A stretch of DNA of 64,000 bases from Paenibacillus sp. RUD330 (GTDB lineage Bacteria; Bacillota; Bacilli; Paenibacillales; Paenibacillaceae): contig NZ_CP022655.2 of the NCBI RefSeq assembly GCF_002243345.2, positions 2,048,501-2,112,500 on the forward strand, given 5' to 3'. The notes beneath the pieces are model-generated. The model was not told the DNA's origin, made no database searches, and was given only the letters and a program-made list of their open reading frames with translations. Both the position numbers and the translations under genes were made by a program. Shown here one piece after another: positions 50,098-58,747 of the stretch (positions within the stretch are counted from its first letter, which is position 1; every line of letters starts with the position of its first letter).

Positions 50098-50500
50098 TCT
50101 CCTCCACCATCCTTATAAACCCTAACGCTCTCTATTAAAAACTATGATAATCGCTAAGGAACGATGCCGTCAAACAAACGGACTCCAAACGGCCTATATT
50201 TTAATGGAAGCGATTGCAGAAAACCTGACATGGACGGCCGGCGATCCCATTCAGGCTCCTGGAGAAGACGCAAAAAGATGTGGACATGCCCCAAGAACTG
50301 CGAAAGATTCAAGACGGATGGCTTGAATTGGAGGCCAAACCGGTTAAAAAACATAACATCCGTTACGATTAGATAGGGGAATGTCGGATATCCTTTGCGT
50401 TTTTATTCATTTGTATATTGTCAAACCAGGTACTTCTGACTATAATGGCATTAAGTCTTTCAAAACGTGTCAGAGAACATTACATTGGGGAGTGGTCGTT
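50098..50500. other. Divergent region between MerR and amtB genes
   Basis: It contains the MerR upstream region, a possible frameshifted small ORF (about 50202-50370), the amtB promoter (50418-50446) and its 5' leader. Nothing else is recognised. Confidence 0.5.
50418..50446 (+). promoter_or_regulatory. Promoter of the ammonium transporter unit
   Basis: -35 TTGTCA (50418-50423) and -10 TATAAT (50441-50446) with a 17-base spacer, 54 bases before the GTG start. Confidence 0.8.
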
Positions 50501-51856
50501 GTGGTCAAAAAAAGCTTGATATCTCTCGTTGCCTTGCTGGTCCTGTTCCCGGCAATGGCATTCGCGGAAGATCCTTCCGCCGGAACGCTCAACATGGGAC
50601 TTAACGCCCTCTGGGTCATGCTGGCCGCCATTCTGGTCCTGCTCATGCAGGGCGGATTCATCCTTCTGGAAACCGGCTCGACCCGCATGAAGAATGCCGG
50701 ACATGTCGCCGGCAAGACGATCTTTACCGTAGGCCTTTGTTCCCTGATCTACTGGGCCGTAGGGTACGGCATCGCATTCGGCGGCGACGGCAATTCGTTC
50801 ATAGGATGGGGAGACTTCTTCTTGAACCCGGCCAAGGCCTCGGTCGACAACGGCCTTCCGACGACAATCTTCTTCATGTTCCAGCTTGCATTCGCGGCTG
50901 TATCGCTTTCCATCGCATGGGGCGGCTTCGCTGAGCGCGCCAAGCTCTCCGTATACTTGATCTTCACGGTTCTGTTCACAGCCCTCATCTATCCCGTTGT
51001 CTCCCACTGGATCTGGGGCGGCGGCTTCCTTGCCAAGGACGGCGCGCAGGACTTCGCCGGCTCGACCGTCGTCCACCTGACGGGCGCACTGGCCGCTTTC
51101 GCGGGCACCGTGCTGCTGAAGCCCCGCATCGGCAAATTCAACAAAGACGGCTCGGCCAACGAAATTCTCGGCCATAACCAAGTGTTCACGGCGCTGTCCG
51201 TCCTGATCCTCTGGGTCGGCTGGTTCGGCTTCAACGCCGGCAGCACGGTCGCTATCGGCGACGGATTCTTCGGATACGTCGCGTTCAACACCCAGCTCGG
51301 AGCGGCCGGCGGCGCTGTCGCAGCCCTGCTCATCTCCTGGGCGGTCATGGGCAAGGCCGACATCGGCACGACGCTGAACGGGGCTCTCGCGGGACTGGTC
51401 GCCATCACCGCATCCTGTGCCTTCGTCGACCCTTGGGCGGCTGTCGTGATCGGCCTCGTCGCCGGCGTGCTTGTCTTCTTCAGCGCCCGTTTCTTCGAGA
51501 AGATCAAAGTCGACGATCCGATCTTCGCCATGTCCGTTCACGGCGCCGCCGGCATCTGGGGCACGCTCGCCAACGGCATTTTCGCCACGCAGGAACTGGC
51601 TGACAAAGTCGCGGTGGGCCGCGGAGGCCTCATCGACACCGGTTCCTGGCATCAGCTATGGGTTCAGCTGGAATCGGTCGTCATCTGCGGCGCATACGTT
51701 CTCGTCGTCAGCTTCGTGCTCCTCGGCATCATGAAGTTCGTCATGGGGCTTCGGGTTACGGAAGAGCAGGAGATCGCCGGCCTTGACCTCAGCGAGCACG
51801 GCAACTACGGCTATCCGGAGCAGCTGAAGAAAGCAAGCCAGAATATCCAAGCTTGA
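50501..51856 (+). CDS. amtB: Ammonium transporter AmtB/NrgA
   Basis: The 451-residue protein has a cleavable signal sequence (KKSLISLVALLVLFPAMAFA) and about eleven membrane helices. Family motifs are WVMLAAILVLLMQGGFILLE, FAERAKLSVY, GSTVVHLTGALAAF with the first pore His, GWFGFNAGS, and the second pore His in MSVHGAAGIWGTLANG. GTG 50501 is set by GGGGAGTGG upstream. Unlike most amt genes it has no PII (glnK) gene beside it; a DUF294 nucleotidyltransferase and an exonuclease follow. Nitrogen control (TnrA/GlnR box) was not identified. Confidence 0.93.
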   Translation: MVKKSLISLVALLVLFPAMAFAEDPSAGTLNMGLNALWVMLAAILVLLMQGGFILLETGSTRMKNAGHVAGKTIFTVGLCSLIYWAVGYGIAFGGDGNSFIGWGDFFLNPAKASVDNGLPTTIFFMFQLAFAAVSLSIAWGGFAERAKLSVYLIFTVLFTALIYPVVSHWIWGGGFLAKDGAQDFAGSTVVHLTGALAAFAGTVLLKPRIGKFNKDGSANEILGHNQVFTALSVLILWVGWFGFNAGSTVAIGDGFFGYVAFNTQLGAAGGAVAALLISWAVMGKADIGTTLNGALAGLVAITASCAFVDPWAAVVIGLVAGVLVFFSARFFEKIKVDDPIFAMSVHGAAGIWGTLANGIFATQELADKVAVGRGGLIDTGSWHQLWVQLESVVICGAYVLVVSFVLLGIMKFVMGLRVTEEQEIAGLDLSEHGNYGYPEQLKKASQNIQA

Positions 51857-51904
51857 TCCCGATCGGCTTCATGGTATGCTGATAGCAAGAGGGGAGAGAG
51901 CCGA

Positions 51905-52975
51905 ATGACGGATTTGGGATGGCAGCAGCTGCTGCAAAGCATAAGCAATGCGGACAATGCCGCAGGCTTGCGCCGAATCCGCGAATCTGTCCATGATATC
52001 ATGATCAGCCGGCTGCCTCAGCAACAAACGGAACCATTCTACGGCGAGCTCAATGATGTGCATGATGCCATGGTCAGGCGCTGCATCGGGCTCGCTCAAA
52101 AGGAACTGGCACGGCTCGGGAAAGGCAATCCCCCCGTGCCTTTTGCGTATCTTTTGTTCGGCAGCGGGGGCAGGATGGAACAGACCCTGCTCAGCGATCA
52201 GGATAGCGGGATGATCTACGCGGATCCGCAGAACGAGGCGGATGCCGTTCATTGCAGGGAATATTTCGAGCTTTTGGGAAAAGAAACGGTCCAATTGCTG
52301 TTGAAGGCCGGCTACCCTCTGTGCGAGGGCAATGTGCTCAGCAGCAATCCGGACTGGTGCAGCTCCGCCTCGGTATGGAAGGCGCGGCTGGGAGAATGGT
52401 TCAGGGAGCCGGCGTGGGAAGCGGTCCGGTACCTGCTGATCGTCGCGGACAGCCGCTGCGTGCACGGCAGCGCCGAGCTGCACGCCGACATGATGAGCCA
52501 TTTCTACGGCGATATCCTCGATTCCCCGCTGATCGTGAGGAGGATGCTGGACAATACGATGAAGCACAAGGTGCTGCTCAACGTATTCGGCCAGCTGCTC
52601 AAGGAGCAGTACGGAGCGGATGCGGGCAGTCTGGATATCAAGTACGGGGCTTACATTCCGATGGTCAACGCGGTAAGGATGCTGGCCATCGAAGCCAATC
52701 TTCGCGAGACTTCCACCCTCGGGAGGATCCGGCTTCTGGAGCAGGGAGGCGTCATCACCGCCGAAGACGCCAGGGAGTGGATGCAGACGTTCCGCTTGTT
52801 CATGAGGCTTCGAATGATGACGACGGAGAAGCTCGAGGGAGGACAGTTCTCCACGAACGGCAAGCTGTCTGCCCGGAAGCTGAGCAAAGAAATGGCTGAG
52901 GAACTGAAAAGCGGCCTCAAGCTCGGGAAAAAGCTGCAGCGGCGTGTGTACAGGCACACGATGGGCAGGCTTTGA
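51905..52975 (+). CDS. DUF294 putative nucleotidyltransferase (GlnD-like fold)
   Basis: The 356-residue protein has a nucleotidyltransferase domain with FGSGGRMEQTLLSDQDSGM (G-S at 86-87, catalytic D98 and D100) and a helical C-terminal domain of the DUF294_C type (SPLIVRRMLDNTMKHKVLL to the end). It lacks the CBS pair often fused to this family. The fold relates to the uridylyltransferase of GlnD, which modifies PII. ATG 51905 has GGGGAGAGAG before it, 48 bases after amtB. It is likely in one operon with amtB and the exonuclease; the target is unknown. Confidence 0.85.
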   Translation: MTDLGWQQLLQSISNADNAAGLRRIRESVHDIMISRLPQQQTEPFYGELNDVHDAMVRRCIGLAQKELARLGKGNPPVPFAYLLFGSGGRMEQTLLSDQDSGMIYADPQNEADAVHCREYFELLGKETVQLLLKAGYPLCEGNVLSSNPDWCSSASVWKARLGEWFREPAWEAVRYLLIVADSRCVHGSAELHADMMSHFYGDILDSPLIVRRMLDNTMKHKVLLNVFGQLLKEQYGADAGSLDIKYGAYIPMVNAVRMLAIEANLRETSTLGRIRLLEQGGVITAEDAREWMQTFRLFMRLRMMTTEKLEGGQFSTNGKLSARKLSKEMAEELKSGLKLGKKLQRRVYRHTMGRL

Positions 52976-52997
52976 CAAGAGCGGGAGGGAGATTGGA

Positions 52998-53732
52998 ATG
53001 AAGGAAACCAAAGGCGTGAACCGGATGTGGCAGCTCTACAAGATGGGCGGCGTTACGCCGGCAATCGCCTCCATGCTCGGAGCGCAGAACGCGCAGCAGA
53101 TGGCATTCATGCGTTCGATGAACAAGGATCTGCGCAAGCAGGCCATGCTCGACACTCCTTTCGACGAGATGGAGACCATCGTTTTCGATCTGGAGACGAC
53201 GGGCTTCTACCCTTACAACGGGGACGAGATCATCAGCTTCGGAGCTTTGCTGCTCAAGGGCGGGGTTGTGCAGGAGGATAAGTTCTTCTACAGCCTGGTC
53301 AATCCGAAACGAAAGGTTCCTCTCCACATTACCGAGCTGACCGGCATCACGAGCGGAATGGCCGAAGAAGCTCCCGATCTCCTCGATGTCCTGCACAGCT
53401 TCATGGAATTCTGCGGCAGAAGGCTGCTCATCGCGCATGGAAGCGGCCATGACAAGCAGTTCCTCAATGCCGCTCTCTGGCGGACCTCGAAGGTGAACCT
53501 GTCGCATCGCGTGCTCGATACGATGATGGTCGCCAAGTGGCTGAACCCAGGCAGGGAAGCCTACGGGCTCGACGAGCTGCTGGAAGAGGAAGGCATCGCG
53601 GTCACGCAGAGGCATCACGCGCTCGAGGATTGCAGGATGCAGGCCCAGCTGTGGCTCAAATACCTGGACAGAATCCGCTCCCGCAACATCAAGACGCTCG
53701 GGGATCTATATGCGTACCTCAGCCAGCATTAG
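52998..53732 (+). CDS. DEDDh 3'-5' exonuclease, DnaQ/PolC-epsilon-like
   Basis: The 244-residue protein has the exonuclease core: FDLETTGFYPYNGDE (D64, E66), LIAHGSGHDKQFLNAA and RHHALEDCRMQAQ with the catalytic His and Asp. An N-terminal 55-residue helical extension precedes it. Proteins of this type occur beside DUF294 genes in many bacteria, so the pair is a conserved unit of unknown job. ATG 52998 follows GGGAGGGAG. Its last 27 bases overlap the convergent JAMM gene. Confidence 0.9.
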   Translation: MKETKGVNRMWQLYKMGGVTPAIASMLGAQNAQQMAFMRSMNKDLRKQAMLDTPFDEMETIVFDLETTGFYPYNGDEIISFGALLLKGGVVQEDKFFYSLVNPKRKVPLHITELTGITSGMAEEAPDLLDVLHSFMEFCGRRLLIAHGSGHDKQFLNAALWRTSKVNLSHRVLDTMMVAKWLNPGREAYGLDELLEEEGIAVTQRHHALEDCRMQAQLWLKYLDRIRSRNIKTLGDLYAYLSQH

Positions 53733-54167
53733 CTTGCGAAGTCCCGCTTGGGACGGCCTGAACGCCGCGATATCCGGCCGTTCCGCCATCAGCGAAACGA
53801 TCCACATGACGAGCCCTCCGGCGCTGCCGGAGGGCTCGTCCGCGCCGGAGCAAGTCCAGAGGGGATGGGACCTGTCGAGGTCCGACGGGAATGCGGGAGT
53901 TCTGGGATGGGAATGATAGATGCCGGCGGCATCCAATCCTTCCCGGCGCATGCGATAGAAGAGCGCAACCCACCGCTCCGGTCCGAAGGCGTAGCGGCTC
54001 CCGGAGTCGGCATGCCCGTTCGGGACGGGCAGGACGGCCGTTACGATCCGCAGAGGATCGTCCAAGCGGCAAGCGGCGATGCCGCAGCATTCTTCGAGTG
54101 GAGAAGCCAGGCAGCTTCCGAGCATGGCTTCAAGGGCATCCGGCGTTATCCGCGCGATGGAGGACAT
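53706..54167 (-). CDS. JAMM/MPN+ domain metallopeptidase
   Basis: The 153-residue protein is one JAMM domain: catalytic Glu in PLEECCGI (E26/E27), zinc site H85, H87 and D98 in IYHSHPRTPAFPSDLD, with the conserved Ser at 95. Bacterial stand-alone JAMM proteins may cleave ubiquitin-like or small sulfur-carrier fusions, or cysteine adducts (Mec+ type). ATG 54167 follows AGAGGTGATCATC. It converges with and overlaps the exonuclease gene by 27 bases. No ThiS/MoaD-like partner is adjacent. Confidence 0.85.
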   Translation of the reverse strand: MSSIARITPDALEAMLGSCLASPLEECCGIAACRLDDPLRIVTAVLPVPNGHADSGSRYAFGPERWVALFYRMRREGLDAAGIYHSHPRTPAFPSDLDRSHPLWTCSGADEPSGSAGGLVMWIVSLMAERPDIAAFRPSQAGLRKLMLAEVRI

Positions 54168-54287
54168 GATGATCACCTCTTGGGTTCGTGTATCGTCGCT
54201 GACTGCATGCGCCAAGTTGAGCGCCAAGTCCATTCATGATAACATGACGGTACCAATGTCTAACAGAGAATGAAGGTAGGTCGCGCT

Positions 54288-54839
54288 ATGAAACGGACAG
54301 GCATCATCGTCGTATTGGCTTGCGCCGCGGTATTGCTCGGCGGCTGGATGTGGCAGAGCGGTTCTCTCTCCTCGCTGACGACCACGGGCGACCCGGCGTC
54401 CAAGCCCAAGGCCGGATATGAGGCTCCCGCATTCACGCTGACGGGTTTGGACGAACGTCCTTACTCCGTCGGCGGACCGCGGGAGAAGCCGGTTTTGATT
54501 AACTTCTGGGCTTCCTGGTGCGGTCCATGCGACCTCGAAGCGCCGGATCTTCAAGCCTTGTATGAAAAATACGGCGACAGAATCGATTTTTACGGCATCA
54601 ATGCGACCAGCTACGACCGTGAACGCGATGCGCGCAAGTTCGTCGACGAGAAAAAGCTGACCTTCCCGATTCCGATGGACCGCGACGGAGAGGTCGCCAA
54701 GCTGTACAAAGTGAACAATTTTCCGACTTCGCTGCTGATCGGTCCGGACGGCAAAGTGCTGGAGCGGATACCGGGAGTCATCCCCCGCGAGGAGTGGGAG
54801 AAGAAGCTGTCCGACCTGGTTGCGGGCGTAGCTTCCTGA
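54288..54839 (+). CDS. TlpA/ResA-like membrane thioredoxin
   Basis: The 183-residue protein has one N-terminal membrane anchor (GIIVVLACAAVLLGGWMW) and an extracytoplasmic thioredoxin domain with WASWCGPCDLEAP (C78, C81), then a cis-Pro loop NNFPTSLLIGPDGKV. It reduces disulfides outside the membrane, as ResA does for cytochrome c maturation. ATG 54288 follows GAAGGTAGG; an in-frame ATG at 54270 has a poorer site. No cytochrome genes are adjacent. Confidence 0.9.
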   Translation: MKRTGIIVVLACAAVLLGGWMWQSGSLSSLTTTGDPASKPKAGYEAPAFTLTGLDERPYSVGGPREKPVLINFWASWCGPCDLEAPDLQALYEKYGDRIDFYGINATSYDRERDARKFVDEKKLTFPIPMDRDGEVAKLYKVNNFPTSLLIGPDGKVLERIPGVIPREEWEKKLSDLVAGVAS

Positions 54840-54931
54840 CGTTCTTCCGGCTGTCCCATGAACGCGCCGCCGAGGAGCGCCGGCAGGAAAGCGTTTGGCG
54901 CTAAGACATGAATTTGTGGGGGATGCGCAGG

Positions 54932-54957
54932 AATAGCCCGGCCAGATGGCCGGGCTG
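54932..54957 (-). terminator. Stem-loop terminator downstream of cimA
   Basis: AGCCCGGCCA/TGGCCGGGCT stem with a GA loop, followed by ATTCC on the minus strand; a weak U-tract. Confidence 0.5.
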
Positions 54958-55083
54958 TTCCTGTCTGCTGCAAGAGCCCAGAAGAGGCCTGGCAGCCTGC
55001 AATGCAGCCGAGCTCCGTCCGCATTGCAGGCCCATCCACTGGAGCGGCCCTCGTCCGCAAGAACGGCCCGCCTACAGGCAAGC

Positions 55084-56700
55084 TCAGTGGTTGATGACGC
55101 CTTGGCGGGGCGAATGGTCTTCGCCGACGGCGGGCTCGACCTTGGTCATGCCGAGCAGGGCGTAGCGCAGGCTGTCCAGCAGGGCTTCCCAGCTTGCCTC
55201 AATGACGTTGCCGGATACGCCGACCGTATTCCAGCTGCTCGTGGAGTCGCTGGATTCGATCAAGACGCGGACCTTGGCTGCGGTCGTATCCTTCTCGTCG
55301 AGCACGCGGACCTTGTAGTCGGCGAGATGGATGTCGTTGATGCGCGGGAAGAACGGCAGCAGAGCCTTGCGGAGCGCATTGTCGAGCGCGTTGACGGGGC
55401 CGTTGCCCTCGGCGGCGGTGTAGACGGACTCGTCGCCGACCCGCAGCTTCACGATGGCTTCGGTGACCATACCATGGGCTGCTTTTTCCAGCAGGATCTT
55501 GAAGGAATCCACCGTGAAAATCTCGTCCAAGCCGCCGAACGCATCGCGAAGCAGCAGCTCCATGCTCGCCTCCGCACCTTCGAACTGATAGCCCTGATGC
55601 TCCAGATCCTTGATCCGGTCGATGATGGATTTCGTTTTCTCGTTGTTCGCGCTGACATCCAAGCCCATCTCCTGGGCTTTGGAGATGACGTTGCTTTGGC
55701 CGGCGAGCTCCGAGACGAGGATGCGCTGCTTGTTGCCGACGAGCTCGGGAGAGATGTGCTCGTACGTCTTGGAGTCCTTCAGAATGGCGGAGACGTGGAT
55801 GCCTCCTTTGTGGGCGAAGGCGGCATTGCCGACATAAGGCTGCCCGACAGGCATGCTGACGTTGGCGATCTCGCTGATGTAACGCGCCGTAGGAGTGAGC
55901 AGCTTCAGATTCGCTTCTTCGATGCAGGAGTAGCCGAGCTTGAGCTGCAGGCTCGGGATGATGCTGCATAGATTGGCGTTGCCGCAGCGCTCGCCGTAAC
56001 CGTTGATCGTGCCTTGAACCTGGAGCGCCCCTGCCTGCACGGCGGCCAGCGTGTTGGCCACGGCCAGCTCGCAGTCGTTATGGGTGTGGATGCCGAGCGG
56101 AGCACTCAGCTCCGAAGCGATGCGGGAGACGATGCCGCCGACCTCTCCTGGAAGCGTGCCGCCGTTGGTGTCGCACATGACGAGCCAGTCGGCTCCGGCT
56201 TCCTGGGCTGTCCTCAGCACGGCAAGGGCGTACTCCGGGTTGTTCTTGTAGCCGTCGAAGAAATGCTCCGCGTCGAAGACGGCTTCAAGCCCTCTCTGCT
56301 TCAGGAAGGCGATGGAGTCATGAATCATGGAGAGATTCTCCTCCAGCGTCGTGCCAAGCGCGGTGTGGACATGGAAATCCCAGGATTTCCCGACGAGAGT
56401 CGCCGCCTGAACGCCTGATTCAGCGATCCGGAGCAAGCCGGCATCCTGATCGGCGACGGCATTTTTGCGGCGCGTGCTGCCGAACGCCGTGATTTTGGCG
56501 CGAAGCCCGAGCTTTTGCACCCGCTGGAAAAATTCGATGTCCTTGCTGTTGCTTCCAGGATTGCCGCCTTCGATATAATGAACCCCCAGCTCGTCCAGCT
56601 TGCGGGCGATTTTGAGCTTGTCGTCGGCGGAAAGGCTGATGCCTTCCCCCTGGGTCCCGTCGCGCAGGGTGGTGTCAAAGATGGAGATGGCTTGGTTCAT
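55084..56700 (-). CDS. cimA: (R)-citramalate synthase
   Basis: The 538-residue enzyme condenses pyruvate and acetyl-CoA to citramalate for isoleucine synthesis without threonine. It begins ISIFDTTLRDGTQGEGISLS, has IHTHNDCELAVANTLAAVQAG with the metal-binding HxH, GNAAFAHKGGIHVSAILKD, and a C-terminal LeuA-type allosteric domain (about 390-520, site of isoleucine control in the family). The length and sequence match the CimA rather than the LeuA branch. AAGGGGGC precedes ATG 56700. Confidence 0.93.
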   Translation of the reverse strand: MNQAISIFDTTLRDGTQGEGISLSADDKLKIARKLDELGVHYIEGGNPGSNSKDIEFFQRVQKLGLRAKITAFGSTRRKNAVADQDAGLLRIAESGVQAATLVGKSWDFHVHTALGTTLEENLSMIHDSIAFLKQRGLEAVFDAEHFFDGYKNNPEYALAVLRTAQEAGADWLVMCDTNGGTLPGEVGGIVSRIASELSAPLGIHTHNDCELAVANTLAAVQAGALQVQGTINGYGERCGNANLCSIIPSLQLKLGYSCIEEANLKLLTPTARYISEIANVSMPVGQPYVGNAAFAHKGGIHVSAILKDSKTYEHISPELVGNKQRILVSELAGQSNVISKAQEMGLDVSANNEKTKSIIDRIKDLEHQGYQFEGAEASMELLLRDAFGGLDEIFTVDSFKILLEKAAHGMVTEAIVKLRVGDESVYTAAEGNGPVNALDNALRKALLPFFPRINDIHLADYKVRVLDEKDTTAAKVRVLIESSDSTSSWNTVGVSGNVIEASWEALLDSLRYALLGMTKVEPAVGEDHSPRQGVINH

Positions 56701-57013
56701 ACCGGAAGTGCCCCCTTTAATGTCTTAACCCAGCAATGTGTGAAAGCATTCGACTCTATAATGCTCTATTATATCACCTTGCCATGTCAGGATAGAAGTG
56801 AGAATGCATAATTTTCACTCATTTCGTTTGCATGAAGATGAAAAGGAGCGGATTTGGCTGCGAAATGACGCTTTTCCGTTTCGATAGGTTCATATGGGCA
56901 TGAAGAAGGCTCCAAGCGGGTGATGGGCTGAAGCCTGTCGCAATGCCTCCGGTTTGTTGACCCTGATGGCAGGCAGGGGTATGCTGGTTGAACAAAGGGG
57001 AGGAGGAGGAAGG
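56701..57013. other. Divergent intergenic region between cimA and dinB
   Basis: Holds the cimA promoter (extended -10 at 56768-56776, minus strand) and the dinB ribosome binding site. I searched for a Bacillus LexA box (CGAAC-N4-GTTCG) and found none. Confidence 0.5.
56768..56776 (-). promoter_or_regulatory. Extended -10 of the cimA promoter
   Basis: On the minus strand TGATATAAT matches TGnTATAAT; the leader would be about 60 bases. Confidence 0.5.
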
Positions 57014-58294
57014 ATGGGCGAGACGGAGACGGGCATCGCGAGAAAAGGCCGGATCATTTTGCATTTGGATATGAATGCTTTTTACTGCTCGGTCCACGAA
57101 GCCGAGGAGCCGGAGCGATACGCGGGCAAGCCTACGGCCGTGGCCGGGAGCGTCGAGCTCCGCAAGGGAGTCATCGTCACCTGCTCCTACCCCGCTCGCG
57201 CCAAAGGCGTTCGCACCGGCATGACGGTCCGGGAAGGCCTCAAGCGATGTCCGGAGCTCGTGCTCATCCAGCCGGATTTCAACCTCTACAGACGCTATTC
57301 GCGCGGGTTCATGGAGATCGCCTCCACTTACACCCCTCTGATGGAGACGGTATCCATCGACGAATGTTATCTGGATATTACGGGCTCAGGCATGTTCGGC
57401 AGTCCCGTGGAGATCGCGCAGGCCATCCAGGAAAGAATCCGGATGGAATGGTCGATTCCATGCTCGGTCGGCATCGGTCCGAACAAGCTGCTCGCCAAGA
57501 TGGCCTCCGATATGAAGAAGCCTTCCGGATTGACGATCTTGCGCATACGCGATGTTCCGAGGCTTCTCTGGCACAAGCCCTGCGATACGCTGTTCGGCGT
57601 CGGCCGCAAAACCGCCGACAAGCTGCGGAAGCTCAACATCTCGACGATCGGCGACCTTGCGGCAGCCGACGAATCGCTGCTTACTTCCCAGTTCGGCGTC
57701 TACGGCGCCCATATGAAGGAAGCGGCCAACGGAATCGACCGCTCACCGGTGCGGGAGACGAGGGAAGCGAGCAAGTCGGTCGGCCACACGACGACGCTCC
57801 CGGAAAATGTGACGCGGCGGGAAGACGTGCACCGGGTGCTGCTCAACCTGGCGGATCAGACCGCCCGCAGGATGAGGCGGAAGGGCTTCCTCGCGGGAGG
57901 CGTGCAGATCACCGTCCGCTTTCCGGATATGACGACACTCACCCGCTCCCGCGCGCTCGACAAGCCGATCGAGGATGCGGGGGCCATCCACCGCGAAGCG
58001 TGCAGGCTGTTCGATGAGCACTGGAAGGAAGTCGTGCCGATCCGCCTGCTCGGCATCACCCTTCACAGCCTGCATCCCAAGGAAACGGCCGCGGTGCAGC
58101 TCGATCTGTTCGATTACGAAAGCGAGCCGCGCCGGGAGGCGTTGACCAAAGCCATGGACGCCATGCGGGACAAATATGGAGAGGGTGCCGTGCTGACAGC
58201 CGGCATGCTCGGCGACGATCCCTCGACGCTCATCCGCAACCGCCGGATTAGGGGGACATCCTTGCAAATTGATGATGATTTTGTTATAAATTGA
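57014..58294 (+). CDS. dinB: DNA polymerase IV (Y-family)
   Basis: The 426-residue error-prone polymerase has the Y-family active site: ILHLDMNAFYCSVHEAE (D19), ETVSIDECYLDITGS with the DE pair, VGIGPNKLLAKMASD, the helix-hairpin-helix LFGVGRKTADKLRKLNI, and a little-finger domain. A C-terminal QLDLFDY resembles the sliding-clamp binding motif QLxLF. ATG 57014 follows AGGAGGAAGG; the frame opens earlier but without a better start. It does translesion synthesis. Confidence 0.93.
   Translation: MGETETGIARKGRIILHLDMNAFYCSVHEAEEPERYAGKPTAVAGSVELRKGVIVTCSYPARAKGVRTGMTVREGLKRCPELVLIQPDFNLYRRYSRGFMEIASTYTPLMETVSIDECYLDITGSGMFGSPVEIAQAIQERIRMEWSIPCSVGIGPNKLLAKMASDMKKPSGLTILRIRDVPRLLWHKPCDTLFGVGRKTADKLRKLNISTIGDLAAADESLLTSQFGVYGAHMKEAANGIDRSPVRETREASKSVGHTTTLPENVTRREDVHRVLLNLADQTARRMRRKGFLAGGVQITVRFPDMTTLTRSRALDKPIEDAGAIHREACRLFDEHWKEVVPIRLLGITLHSLHPKETAAVQLDLFDYESEPRREALTKAMDAMRDKYGEGAVLTAGMLGDDPSTLIRNRRIRGTSLQIDDDFVIN
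58262..58290 (+). promoter_or_regulatory. Ferredoxin promoter inside the dinB 3' end
   Basis: -35 TTGCAA (58262-58267) and -10 TATAAA (58285-58290), spacer 17, overlapping the last dinB codons. Confidence 0.65.
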
Positions 58295-58356
58295 TGTGTA
58301 AAGTCAGACTTATGACGGGGAATCATACACTTGCCTGGTCAAGGGAATGCTGATGA

Positions 58357-58620
<264 letters not shown>

Positions 58621-58642
58621 TTAATTCCATGAACTTATCCTG

Positions 58643-58674
58643 CCTGCTCCCGGCTTCCGGGAGCAGGTTTTTTT
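58643..58674 (+). terminator. Terminator after the ferredoxin gene
   Basis: CCTGCTCCCGG / CCGGGAGCAGG stem, CTT loop and seven Ts. Confidence 0.92.
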
Positions 58675-58747
58675 GGTTCGGACGCCGAACAATATGTTCT
58701 TCGGCAGCCGATATAGGGTGAAGAGGAACCGGAAGGGGGCGGCGAGG

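Noticed and set aside
56701-57013. SOS (LexA) box before dinB
   Set aside because: No match to the Bacillus consensus was found by eye on either strand.
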